DNA of 64,000 nucleotides, from positions 35,233,558 through 35,297,557 of the forward strand of contig CM043946.1 in the NCBI GenBank assembly GCA_014529385.2, written 5' to 3'. Position 1 is the stretch's first letter. The number at the start of each line of letters is the position of its first letter. The translations under genes were made by a program, and so were the position numbers. This document shows positions 36,859-48,360 of the stretch, piece by piece. The notes below the pieces were generated by a model. That model was not told the DNA's origin, made no database searches, and worked only from the letters and a program-made list of their open reading frames with translations. Origin of the DNA: Adiantum capillus-veneris. Taxonomy: Eukaryota; Streptophyta; Polypodiopsida; Polypodiales; Pteridaceae.

Positions 36859-37561
36859 AGAAAATTTTGTGTAGATCCTGTAAGAGGTGCATGTAAGAGG
36901 TACATGTAATGGTGTATTCATTTAATTACCTTGCAAGTGTGAAATTCCTATTTCTTGGAAGATAACTATATAACGTCCAGCTCATGTTTATGGAGTAACT
37001 CAAAGTCTGTAATGCAACTGAACCTTCTTTTTAAAAAAAGGAACGTGGTGCAATTTGATTTACATTCGATTAATAATGGTGTTTAAGTTTCAAGCATGCT
37101 TTAATTTTCTCCAGCCAAGTGCAATGGATTTCTTTATGTCGGAGTTATTTCATTAACATTCAATTATGGTATTTAACAAAGCCTCAAGTGATACAATCTT
37201 ATCTATCCATCTATCTTTCTTATATCTATATTAAAAGGAGAAGGTCAACCTCTCCACGTGGCCGCACATGTCGGCTCCCTTTGTATTAACCCGTTACCCT
37301 TCCTCTTCCTCTTGGCCAACGTGGCAGTGTGGCAGTCACAGGTCAGTGCTCACGGAATGCATGCTAGCAAGCTTCCCCTCGACTTGCAGGAGCTCCCTTG
37401 AATTGCGAGAGGGGTGATACTTCGAGATCACCAGTGACCACCTGCCTTGATGTGTGGGAGCCCATTACCTACCTAAGAGGGGGGGGGGGAGTAGAACTAT
37501 TTATGCCTTGAACCTTCTCCGTCAATAGCTGCTTCTGCGCTGTTGCATTCCAATTTCCATC

Positions 37562-37565
<4 letters not shown>
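36859..37565. other. Spacer without recognised gene
   Basis: AT-rich until about 37200, then GC-richer DNA beginning 'tatatctatattaaaaggag'. G run at about 37481-37490. No coding region recognised. Confidence 0.5.
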
Positions 37566-37635
<70 letters not shown>

Positions 37636-37695
37636 CCCGGCTGGAGCCTTTTGGTTGCACTCTGCGATGTATATCTCAAGAGCCCTTTCACCATG

Positions 37696-37775
<80 letters not shown>
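37566..37775. repeat. (CT)34 and (CT)n(CA)n microsatellites
   Basis: CT at 37566-37633 and 37699-37746, CA at 37746-37775. Confidence 0.97.
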
Positions 37776-37779
<4 letters not shown>

Positions 37780-38158
37780 GAGGCGCACAGTAACTGTTCT
37801 CTCTTTTTCTTTCTTCCCTTTGCCTCGAGCTGCACAACCAGCAGTTTCGCAACCCTAAAACACTCTCTCTCTCTCGCCTTCTCCTCGATCAGTTGCAACC
37901 AGCAGTGTTCCGCAAGTCGAGCATTGCAACCTTCTCTCGCTTAATACACCAGCCCGGCTTTCTCCACTTTCTGTCTTTCCCTTCAAACCACTTGAGTCTC
38001 TACAGGTCTCCAGGACTCCATCACATCCCACAGCTTTGCAACCCTGCTCTACTAGGGGAAGGGATTCCGGCCCCTCCCCCCCCCCCCGACACTTGTCAAT
38101 AGCTGCGATCTCCGAGAGGTTCCGATGAGTGTCCACTGAGCGTCAGGCGACACGGTGA

Positions 38159-38162
<4 letters not shown>

Positions 38163-38212
<50 letters not shown>
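38163..38212. repeat. (GA)n microsatellite
   Basis: About 25 GA units. The flanks (37776-38162 and 38213-38460) hold no recognisable gene. Confidence 0.97.
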
Positions 38213-38214
<2 letters not shown>

Positions 38215-38460
38215 GCAGCTTTTGTGCGATGAAATCGTTTTTGAGCTTGGTTGCGCCCCTGGCCAGTTTTATGGCTCCCGCACGACCTTCGTGCCCTCCA
38301 ACTCCAGTGTGGGAGTTGCAAATCATACGCATGCGTAGGGAATAAGAAGATGCGATAATGATGATATCTAGCACTGTGGCTTAGCACAGTAGACTCGAGG
38401 TCCATGGTGCAGGCAGTAGCGGCCAAGAGGAAGGAGAAGCAAAAATCCGGTTGGACCAAT

Positions 38461-38501
38461 TGAATGAAGCCGGTGGGGGGGGGGGGGGATCTCAGCTATG
38501 C

Positions 38502-38577
<76 letters not shown>

Positions 38578-38680
38578 AGCAGGCGGCTCAATGGTTGTTT
38601 TGTGGGGGGGGGGGAGATCTCAGCTATGCAGTAGAGAGAGAGAAAGAGCGCAGCAGCAGGCGGCTCAGGAGCGCCGTGCT

Positions 38681-38765
<85 letters not shown>

Positions 38766-38789
38766 ACAGCAAGCGGCTCAACACCATGC

Positions 38790-38850
<61 letters not shown>

Positions 38851-38885
38851 ATGCAGCTTCCGGCCTTGCCTCACCACCTCCAATT

Positions 38886-38958
<73 letters not shown>
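38461..38958. repeat. Minisatellite with embedded (GA)n arrays
   Basis: A conserved spacer 'gatctcagctatgcagtaga' followed by (GA)n and 'cagcagcaggcggctca' occurs about four times with increasing decay (38489, 38615, about 38670, about 38762-38790). GA arrays fill 38505-38576, about 38685-38761 and about 38792-38848. A TG then GA tract follows at 38888-38958. Two G runs (about 38475-38488 and 38605-38615) precede copies 1 and 2. Confidence 0.9.
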
Positions 38959-38963
<5 letters not shown>

Positions 38964-39149
38964 CGCCAAGAAACCAACAATATCCGGTACATAAGCATAC
39001 ATGGAGGGAAGAGAGAATAGTTTTTTTTTTTTGTGAGCCCCCTTTTAAGACTACGCTAAGAAGAAGGCTTTGTACAAAGGAGTAAGATATATGCTGATTT
39101 TGTGATAGTGGGTTACTTGAAAAGAACACATACTTAGGCAACACATTAA

Positions 39150-40540
39150 TCATCATGTATGTCAAGTGCATTGCACTTCTCGAACTAAACAGGTCCGAGA
39201 CATGCTTCCTGTTCATAAGGTTGTCTCATGGAGTGCATTGTTAGGAATCTCTATGCTATTTCCAGTAGATATAGAGAGAGGGTGGTGCGTGCACCAGCGC
39301 AATAGTTCCTCGACAATCTTCATGTTCGCAGTGTTGTCTCATGAAGTGCATCGATTGCAGGGTGGACAATATGTATGTCAATTGAGCTTCATGTCTGCAA
39401 TAATGTCTCATGATGTGCATTGATTGCAAGATATATTGGGTCAGGGTCAGTGTCAGGGTTAGGAAGCTCTGGGCTATTTTCAATAGATGCAAAGATATGG
39501 CATCTTTCCAAATCCAATCACGCTCACTTGCACCTTGAAGGCACGTGGCATTACACGAGATGCTGATCAGCTGGGAAAAAGAATTCACGGTGATATTGTT
39601 AGTCAACAGTTGTTAAAAGAAAACGTCGCGCTTGGCACTACCTTAGTCAATATGTATGCCAAATGTCGGTTCACTTCATAAAGCACAAAAGAGCTTCCTA
39701 TCCAATATGTCGTCTCTTGGAATGCACTGATTGTGGGATATGCCCAACTTGGGCAGGGCCAAGAAGTTGTGGATTTTTTGGTGGATGCGAAGCGAGGGTC
39801 CACGATGAGCTTCATGTCTGCAATGTTGTCTCATAACGTGAATTGATTGCAGGATATATCCAACAGGGTTAGGGTCAGGGTCAAGAAGCTCTAGGTTGTT
39901 TTTAGCAGATGCAAAGAGAGTGCATCTTTCCAAATCCAATCACCTTCACTTGCACCTTGAAGGCATGTGGAATTAGACGAGATGTTGATATGGGCAAAAG
40001 AATTGACAATGATATTATTAGTCAAGGGTTGTTGAAAGAAAACGTCGCCCTTGGCACTACCTTGGTCAACATGTATGCCAAATGTCAGTGCACTTCATAA
40101 AGCACAAAAGAGCTTCTTGTCCAAGATGTTGTCTCTTTGAATGCACTGATTGTGGGATATGCCCAACTTGGGCATAGGCATGGTCAAGAAGCCGTGGGGA
40201 GTTTTTGGCGGATGCGAAGCAAGGGTGTTTGAGATGCTTGCATCTTGACAGGGCAAAGCAAGGGTGTCCCTTCAGATGCAATCACATAGGCTTGAATCTT
40301 GAAGGCAAGGGTTGGGGTTAAGAAACGTATGGGTTGTTTCAGTAGATGCTGAGAAAGGGCATCTCTCCTAATGCAATCACATACACCTCCACCTTGAAGA
40401 CATGTGGCATTATACAAAATGTTGATGTGGGCAAAAGAATTCACAATGATATTATTAGTCACAGATTGTTCGAAAGAAAATTTCGTGCTTGGCACTGCCT
40501 TTGCCGACATGTATGCCTAATGTGGCGCCACAGACATTGA
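39150..40540 (+). pseudogene. PPR (PLS-class) gene relic, plus strand
   Basis: Organelle RNA-binding repeat protein relic. Three or more blocks of about 410-430 bp each read as PPR units: ISPNAITYTSTLKTCG, GKRIHNDIISHRL, NVALGTTLVNMYAKC and VVSWNALIVGYAQLGQGQE, at about 39487-39830, 39909-40200 and 40346-40540. Each block is broken by a stop after the MYAKC unit or by shifts. The blocks are more alike than typical PPR repeats, which suggests tandem duplication. No start, E or DYW domain found. Confidence 0.8.
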
Positions 40541-40683
40541 TTGCATCTATACTATCTATAATGGAGAAAGGGATTGTGGCCCCTCCCTCAAACACATGTC
40601 GCAAGGAGCTCACTCTGGCGAGTGTGGTCTACAGCCGGCAACGTAGGCTGACAATGAGATAGAGAGAGCCGGCCATACTAGTA

Positions 40684-41770
40684 GGGTGTAATAGAAGTGG
40701 GGTTTGGTAGATTGAATAAGTGCAAATCTATAGCCTTGAAATTCCTTGAATGTGTACCCTTGGCATAGGCCTAGAGTTTCTGTCACGTGGCGAACTCTTG
40801 AGTCTACTCAGTATACCTGAAGTAATATTAGCTGACTAAACATAAGTTATATAAAAGTGGGATCCTGTCCATTGAATGACTAGGAACCCATACCCTTGAC
40901 ATGGCCCTTTAACATGTGTGATATGCTTTGGCATGGACCTCAAGTTTTTTCCATGTGGTCAAATCTTGAGGCTACTATAAGGATCCATCTCAATAGATAT
41001 TTACTGACTATTTACATGCCTATGCGTATATAAATTTCATATATCTTTTTTGTGCTTATTGTACATAGAGGGATGTAGGTTTTGGTCTAATACTCCTTGG
41101 CAGAGCCCTCAAGTTTTTGCCACGTGGTCAAATCTTGAGGCTACTGGTACAACCCATGTTATCTTAACTGAGTAAACATACAAATTGAATAGCTTCAAAC
41201 CCATAGCCTTGATGTATGGTGAAGGCTTAACATGGACCTCATGTTTTTGCCACGTGGCCAAATCTTGAGGCCACACTATGATGGTACACTCCAAGTTATA
41301 TTAGCCAAGTAAACACAGGGTGTAATAGAAGTGGGGTTTGGTAGATTGAATAATTGCAAACCCATAGCCTTGACATTCCTTGAATGTGTCTAATAACCCT
41401 TGGTATAGGCCTAAATTTTTCATCACGTGGTAAACTCGTGAGTCTACTCCGAAGGTATACATGAAGTGATATTAGCTGACTAAATATAAGGTATATAAAA
41501 GTGGGATCCGGTCCATTGAATGACTAGGAACCCACACCCTTGACATGGCCCTTTAACGTGTAATACGCTTTGGCATGGACCTATGGTCAAATCTTGAGGG
41601 TATACATTAACTGAGTAATAGCATGTAATATAGGTGGAGGGTAGTACATTCCATGATTTCAAACCCATAGCTTTCACATGGTCCTTTAATCTTTCTAATA
41701 ATCCTCAACCTGAGCTTCAAGTTTGTGCTGCATGGTCAAATCTTGAGACTACTCTTGCATTGAATGTTTC
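40684..41770. repeat. Tandem repeat cluster with 634-bp higher-order period
   Basis: About seven degenerate units of about 150-180 bp share 'cccatagccttgacat', 'ggcatggacctcaagttttt', 'gccacgtggtcaaatcttgag' and 'ttagctgactaaa'. Units 1 and 5 are most alike: gggtgtaatagaagtggggt at 40684 and again at 41318, 634 bp apart. The cluster ends at a polypyrimidine-cag (tttctttcag, about 41766-41776), immediately before the DUF7869 coding sequence. Confidence 0.8.
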
Positions 41771-41775
41771 TTTCA

Positions 41776-44400
41776 GGTGTCTTTACAAAAGTCATTCAAA
41801 GTGGAGACCTTGTAGACCTCCTCATTGGAGACAAGGTGGTTGAAAATGGGAGTGTATTTTCAACCGAACCTAGTGTTTTGTGCCATGGTGAATTACTTGG
41901 AGATGGTAACTTGTCAGTGTCTATTGATAATTTCCGTGACTCTTTTGCTTGCTTGCCCTTCCCAACAATTCATGCATCGGCAGTCGGTGAAATGGTTGGT
42001 GGGTTTGCAAAATGGGAGAGTCAAAATGTCAAGCTTACAGGGGAATGTGGCATTGTTACTATGCCACATGATGAAGTGGATGTGGCCCTTGAAGGAGAAC
42101 ATATGGAGGAAGTCGACTACGGAGATCAATTGCGAGAGAGTTGGAAAGAGCGTGTTGTCTTGCTTTGGTCAGAGGGGATGAAATATTGCATTGGAACTGG
42201 GGCTATACTTCTATCTTTTCCATATGAAGCGATTGACTATGAGGTTTTAGGAGAAGAAGATCTTGGTGTGGTGGTGAATAAAGCTTACAATGAAGGAACA
42301 AGGACGAGTGCAAGTGACAGCTTAGATTGCATCACTTTGGTACGATGACCTATTAAGAGTCTTACCTTCCAATATGGATCACCATTGATTTCCAAACCAT
42401 TGGGCAAAGAATTTGTGGATGAAGACACAGGCAAGGAGATGGACAATGTGGATTATGCGGCTACAAATTTTGTTGCAGGGACAAGGTCACTTTTTGTACA
42501 CAAGCGAACTTATTGTATGGCTAATAGAAATCCTAGGATTCTTGCTCTTAAAGCTTCAGAGGCCAGGATGTCTATGGGAGCTATCTCACAAATTGCAACC
42601 ATTGATTGTTGTCTCGATAAATGTTGCCAAACCTCAAATAGAGAAGCGTTGCTTAACTTGCAAAAATATTTTTGGGGTTTGCAATTGGAGGAACGTACAA
42701 ATTATGTGTATGACACACTTGATTCGTCTTGCCGAGTTGATGGTGTCCGCACAAGGAAGTACATCTTTGTGCTCAGTGGGAAGGTTGTATGTGGAAAAGC
42801 ATGGTATGAGATGCATGGTATACCAAGAACGTCTTTTTATAGGTACAAATCTCAATTTGAGCAAGGTGTGAGGAGGGCAATGCATGGAAACAAAGGGACA
42901 ATAAGAGCAGGTTGAGATCACACAGAGATGGGAAGAGAAATTCCTAGAGACTTTGTTGAGAAGAATGCAGAGAAAATGCCAATAAAATCCGCACAATGCA
43001 TGATGGAACACGTGAAACGCAATTAGTCATCCCTGACATCTACAAACAAATAGACATATGGACAGAAGTGAATAAGACCTTGGAACAAGTTGGAAGTAAG
43101 AAAGTGTCAATATCTTCATTTAATCAGATATGGAACACACAGTTCAAGCATGTTAGTCTTGCAACAACAAGCGTGTTCTCCAAATGCGCTATTTTCTCAA
43201 AAATAAAGGAAAAAATGGCATCAACAAAGTGTCTACAAGAGTGTAATGCGCTTTTAAGGAAGCGTCGAGTTCACATGCTACAACAACAAAGCTGTAGAAA
43301 TTTTTACTATGGTTGGCGCTTGGCATCTCAATTGGAACCGCAAACAAACTTGTGCATCATACATGACAAGATGGACCAACCAAAGACTGCAATTCCAAGG
43401 CTAAGGTCAAATCAAAGCAAATAGATAGGTCTCCTCAGCTTCCAGTCTCTTTGATTGGCATGATTACACAAGGACATGGGCAGGGAAGATATAGTCACTT
43501 TGCTGTTGATTTGTGGCCACATGACCCAAACTTCACAATTGGCTCCCTATCTCTATGCTTAAGAAATCTAGAGAGATTGGATAGTCATGAAAAGGGTGAT
43601 CTTGAGCTAGATGGGATGCCAAGGTCTTCTTCTATAGTGCTTCAATCTCTAAATTCCAAGAAAGCACTAGATCATCATCAAGGGATCACACAAGGATCAA
43701 GATGTGAAAATGAAGATGTAGGGTATGGTGATGTCTATGGCTTCAAAAAGTTGCCCGATAACTTACTATTGCAATTAGATAATTGTGGGTTAGAAAACAA
43801 AAATCGCTATCTATTTGCATTTTTTTCATTGCTAGTTGCACGAGGGACATTCAAGATGATCCAGTTGGGTTTTTAATGGTGGGTCATACACACCAAGACA
43901 TTGATGCAATGTTTAGTAAGTTTTGAGAGAAGGTAAGGACAAGCATGACTTTTACATTTCCGCATCTCATGGAACATTTCCAATCATGTGAGAGCACAAA
44001 GCCTACTCCATTTCTTTTAACGCATGTGCCGGATTTTAAAATCTATATTGAGGACCACTTGTGTGATTCAAAGGAAGCTCTTGTGGGGCACTCAAAACCT
44101 CTTCAATTTAGGTTCTATATGTAGGGTGAGTTGCCTGCCATGCAATACAAGATGCATCCAAAGTCAATGGATTGGTTGCCAAGAGAAGGTGGCATTGAAC
44201 TATGGAAAAAGGGGAATGATGGGAAGCCTAGCCTTCCAAAGGGTGTACCAATGCTACTACCGATGTTTGATTATGTAAGGATAATATCAAGGATAATAAC
44301 CAAAAAATAGTGCTTGATTTCATAAAAGACAAGTGTGATACTTGTCATATAAAGGATCAGTGGAAGAAGACACCATGGAGAATTTCCATATTGTTGAGAG
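41776..44400 (+). pseudogene. DUF7869-type transposase-like protein, decayed
   Basis: The N-terminal part (41776-42348) has the pattern of the domain found beside plant En/Spm-like transposases (GDKVVENGSVFSTEP, CHGELLGDGN, LPFP, GGFAKWES). The middle (42385-42915) has a region like the uncharacterised transposase-associated segment (VVCGKAWYEMHGIPRTSF). Then comes the DUF7869 DDE-like domain: HDKMDQPKTAIP (about 43362), MITQGHGQGRYSH (43457), LLLQLDNCGLENKNRYLFAF (about 43763) and VGHTHQDIDAMFSKF (about 43879). A one-base loss at 43871-43875, shifts near 43420 and 42960, and stops at about 43925 and 44121 make it non-functional. Family resemblance is from memory. An apparent 3' splice site at 41776 suggests an upstream exon that I could not find. 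Confidence 0.75.
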
Positions 44401-44954
44401 GCTCTTGCGCAAGGAGTGCTTCAAACTTAGAAGAGTATGAAGATGAAGAGGATGTAATCAAGGAGAAAAGACACGTTGAAACATTAATCATGAATGAAGA
44501 TGCGTGGAACATGACTACTAACACACTCTTAATCATTTCAACTTTGGCATTAACATGAGTATTTGCAGCCATATTCATTGTTCCACAGACATTGGCTTTG
44601 GGAGGAGGTGGTAATAGTAGTGATGCAGCAATTGACTCAACAGACATGGTTATTAAAGGACTTCACACTAGCCTTGGCAAGAGCCCACCTTTCAAAGTCT
44701 TTGTAGTTTCCCTCACACTTGCATGTTTGATTAATATTTTTACCTCCAATTATGACATGCGTGCTCTCATTCTTTTTTTCTCGTGGTTGTGCCTTATATT
44801 CATGGGAACAACTTTAATCATAGCCTACCTCATTGCAATTTGGATTTACATGGGCTATTTTTTTACTTCTATTTTGATTGCATGTGGTGCTTTTATTGCA
44901 CTTGTTTTACTTTACTTTGCCTACTATTTGACTTATGGGGAGACTTTTGGTTAG
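44310..44954 (+). pseudogene. Ankyrin protein C-terminus: PGG domain and transmembrane segments
   Basis: In one frame with a single TGA at 44556-44558: NTLLIISTLALT, stop, VFAAIFIVPQTLALGG, which matches the PGG domain (NTLLVVATLIATVTFAA...PGG) of ACD6-like ankyrin membrane proteins. Three further hydrophobic helices follow (PPFKVFVVSLTLACLI, ALILFFSWLCLIFMG, YFFTSILIACGAFIALVLLY). The upstream 40 residues may belong to the DUF7869 relic; the border is unclear. Probably the partner of the ankyrin exon at 29499. Confidence 0.75.
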
Positions 44955-45999
44955 CATTTTCAAACCTCCTCAGCTTGACTTTGCTTCATGGATTTGTTGT
45001 CACATTTCTAAATAGTTATTTTCCCAAATCTTTTGTTAAACCAATATTGTATTTATGTCCTTTTGAAACATAATCTTCTATATGTTCTTTTCCCATTTTG
45101 TTTTCAAATAATTTTTTATTTCATGCCATAATAATTTAGTTATCTTTCCAAAATAGAAATTAATACACCATATTTTGAAACTTGGAGTTTCCCTATATAG
45201 CATGATATCCCTACTCTAAAACCCTCTCTAATCATTAGAAGTTTTAAGTCAAAAGCATGGAGAAATTATCTCAAGTTGTAAGTTCCTTTACAATAAAGTA
45301 TTACATTTTTTATCAAAAATGTAGAGCATATGTGTAATCTATATTCCACCAGGATGTAAAATAATGATAATACCGTTTGACAATTAGTGCTAAAAAATTA
45401 TTTTCCCAAAAAATTGAAGACCTTCCCATAAAAATTCCAAAGGTAAAAAAGTCAAATTTGAAGGTTTTTTTCTTAAATCCCAAAAAATTCAATGGTTTTC
45501 AATGGTCGTTGTGAAAAGAAAAACCTAATAAACTATTTGAGAATTTCTATGTGGACACCTTCACCTCAAATAGAAAAAAAAAATGTCACTAGTTTTTAAA
45601 ATTATTTTAAACTAGTTCACTTACCCATCTATTGGACCAGATAAACGCACAAACCTATCTATAAATAGGAATGATACAATAATAAAAGGTCCATCTCAAG
45701 CAAATTTTGCAAATGGGAAATTCTACACAATGGGAAATCTGACATCCAAGATTTTTGGTCACCCAACCCAACCCAACCCCCCTCCCCTGGATAGAGAAGT
45801 TTTTTAGTATCTTTTTTTTTTGTCTTCATAAGGCCATCCTAGATTGAAGTATTCACAAGTCTTGATTTTATAATGAGCTTTAATGCCCCAATTGAGTCGT
45901 ATAAACCAAACCCTTTTGAATGATAAGGAGATGCTTTTGTAATGTTTTTCTTGGTCCCATAGTCCATACTTGGTCTTTGAGGGCATTTGTAGGTTCTAT
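44955..45999. other. AT-rich region without recognised gene
   Basis: Downstream of the PGG stop. Long A and T runs, a small (CCCAA)n-like tract at about 45765-45780, no domain-bearing frame. Confidence 0.6.
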
Positions 46000-46106
46000 C
46001 TATCTATCTATCTCTCCCTCCCCCCCCTTGTCTCTGTCTCTCCATCCATAAGCATGTACATGTGTATGCACACCCACTTGTATATGCACACTCACATATG
46101 TGTGTA

Positions 46107-46137
<31 letters not shown>

Positions 46138-46219
46138 GTACACATATATACATACATATATTTGTGCACTCATAGAACTACACATATGTGTGCATCATAC
46201 GATTGATATGAATATGCAT

Positions 46220-46274
<55 letters not shown>

Positions 46275-46332
46275 TTGTGCATTCATATAACTACACATAT
46301 GTGTGCATCATATGATTGATATGAATATGCAT

Positions 46333-46403
<71 letters not shown>

Positions 46404-46496
46404 TTGTGCATTCATAGAACTACACATATGTGTGCATCATATGCTTGATATGAATATGCATTATCTACACACACACACAAATTCAAGGGTGCATGT
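46000..46496. repeat. Minisatellite with (CA)n arrays, unit about 115-130 bp
   Basis: Three units contain 'atatttgtgcattcatagaa', 'ctacacatatgtgtgcatca' and 'gatatgaatatgcattatct' followed by (CA)n at about 46226-46268, 46339-46400 and 46467-46478. CA length differs between units. Confidence 0.9.
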
Positions 46497-47115
46497 CCAG
46501 AAATGTAAGTCTACCACCTCGGGGGGCTCATCTAAAAATATGTAAGTGTAGCGTGTGTGTTCATCAGAAGGGGTATATCAATTCAAAAATTTACATAATT
46601 ACATTTATAGGAGGGTTTTTTTAATCCAATTAAAAAAAACATAAGATTATGGAAAAAATGGATTATTTTATTCATAAAAATATGTAAGTGTAAGAGGTTT
46701 TTTAGTTACCCCTTGAGCACACGCACGTGCATGCGCGCGCGCGCGCGCACACACACACACACAATCAAAGGTGCACATCCAAAAATGTAAGTCTACCATC
46801 CTAGGGGATTCACCTAAAAATATGTAAGTGTAGCACATGAGCTCATCAGGAGGGGTATATTAATTTAAAAAGTTATATAATTAAATTTATATGAGAAATT
46901 TTTAAATCTAATTGAAAAAAATGATGTAAGTTTATAAATAAAAAGGGGTTGTTTTATTCATAAAATCATGTAAGTGTAAGGGGTTTTTAAATTACCCCTT
47001 AAACACACGTGATGATACATAAAATTTCTTACTAGTGGACCTCCTTGAGTCTACCACATGAACTCATTAAAAGGGGTATTAAATGTACAACTTTACATTT
47101 ACATAAGGGTTTCTT
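46497..47115. repeat. Tandem repeat, about 280-bp unit, two and a half copies
   Basis: Copies at about 46489-46765, 46766-47030 and a partial one at 47040-47115. Shared phrases: 'aaatgtaagtctaccat', 'cacctaaaaatatgtaagtg', 'ctcatcaggaggggtatat', 'aaggggtttttaaattaccc'. A CG/CA alternating tract separates copies 1 and 2 (about 46731-46762). A related phrase occurs at 34056-34095. Confidence 0.85.
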
Positions 47116-47329
47116 CTTGCACTATGAAAAAACTCCATAACTTATTCTTTCCTTGTTCTTGCACCCCTGCAACCTTTTGATGGTGCCACAAAGTCTCCTT
47201 TGTCGAGTAGGCTCGATACATCCATTACTGCTCATTTCTCTTTAGTTGTCTCCTGAGCATCATATGCTCCCCCTTCTGATGTGGTATTAGTTTTGACAAA
47301 CTACAATGTCCTCAAAATGAACTCATTTG

Positions 47330-48140
47330 CCACTGCTCATTGTTGTTGGGTTCTCTGACATCTTGGAAAGTCGGTACCGATGTATGCAGCATTGAGTAGA
47401 CCTTCTACAAAGTTATGGGAGACATATCTGCCTCAACCAAATGTTGTACTTGCGTGCCCACATGGTGTTGCTTATCCCAATCCACTATTGGCTACTTGCC
47501 TCTTTCCTGTGGTATACCTGCTAGTGGGATTTCCTGTTGTTGTGCCGTTTGCCTTGTGACCGCCATCACTTCACTTATGGATTCCCTAGGTGAATTGTCA
47601 TGGTGGGTAGAGGTATGATTGAAACCATATTGACTCCAATAGCCTTATTTTGATTTTGATTGTTGTTGTTATTATGATGGAGATTCCTGCTATGTTTCTT
47701 CTCCTCCTTATGAGTAAAAAATAACGTGCATTAATACTTCAAATAACCATTTTCCCCGTAGTAATAACAATCACAGTTATTCAGACGATTTACCCTACGG
47801 ACGTTTCCGTGGCCTCCATTGCCCCATCCGCCCTTGTTGTCTCTCCATTAGATCCTTTGTTTCTCGAGTGTGATGTTGGCAATGGCCGGTTGAACCACTA
47901 CATTTTGTTGAAGGGGTTGTTGTTGTGGATAGCCAATGTTTTGTTGTGCTTGACCGACAGGGATATATTGAACACCATGTTGTTGTTTCATCATCGGGCT
48001 TGTTGGGGTACCTTCTGCTGTCCATAAGGCATGTTAGGTTGCTGAAATTGTTGCATTGGTTGTTGAAAAACTTGTTGTTTCTACATTGGCTGCTATTGGG
48101 ATGCCAATTGTGCATACTCTTTCTACTTAGCTAAGCCAAC
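47330..48140 (-). pseudogene. Gag fragment, Gln/Asn-rich with decayed zinc knuckle
   Basis: Minus-strand frames have a Gln-rich stretch (GQAQQNIGYPQQQPLQQN), a Gly/Trp/Arg-rich basic stretch (NKGGWGNGGHGN) and then NNCDCYYYGENGYLKY-stop-CTLF. The latter looks like a CCHC knuckle with Cys and His each changed to Tyr. No RT or LTR attached. Retrotransposon gag identity is inferred. Confidence 0.5.
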
Positions 48141-48184
48141 ATGATTCGACCCATTATACATGCACTTTGTTGTTGGATACGTTG

Positions 48185-48244
48185 AAGTATACATACGTAC
48201 ATACATATATATGTAGCCGTTATGTATGTATGTATGTATGTATG

Positions 48245-48329
<85 letters not shown>

Positions 48330-48360
48330 GTATATATATGTATGTATGTATGTTTGTAGG
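48185..48360. repeat. (GTAT)n/(AT)n/(GT)n microsatellite
   Basis: Compound tract of tgta, ta and tg units. It abuts the truncated left end of chromovirus C at 48361. Confidence 0.95.

Noticed and set aside
46000-46496. CRISPR-like alternation of repeats and spacers
   Set aside because: Units are 115-130 bp with variable CA arrays in a plant genome, which is an ordinary minisatellite.
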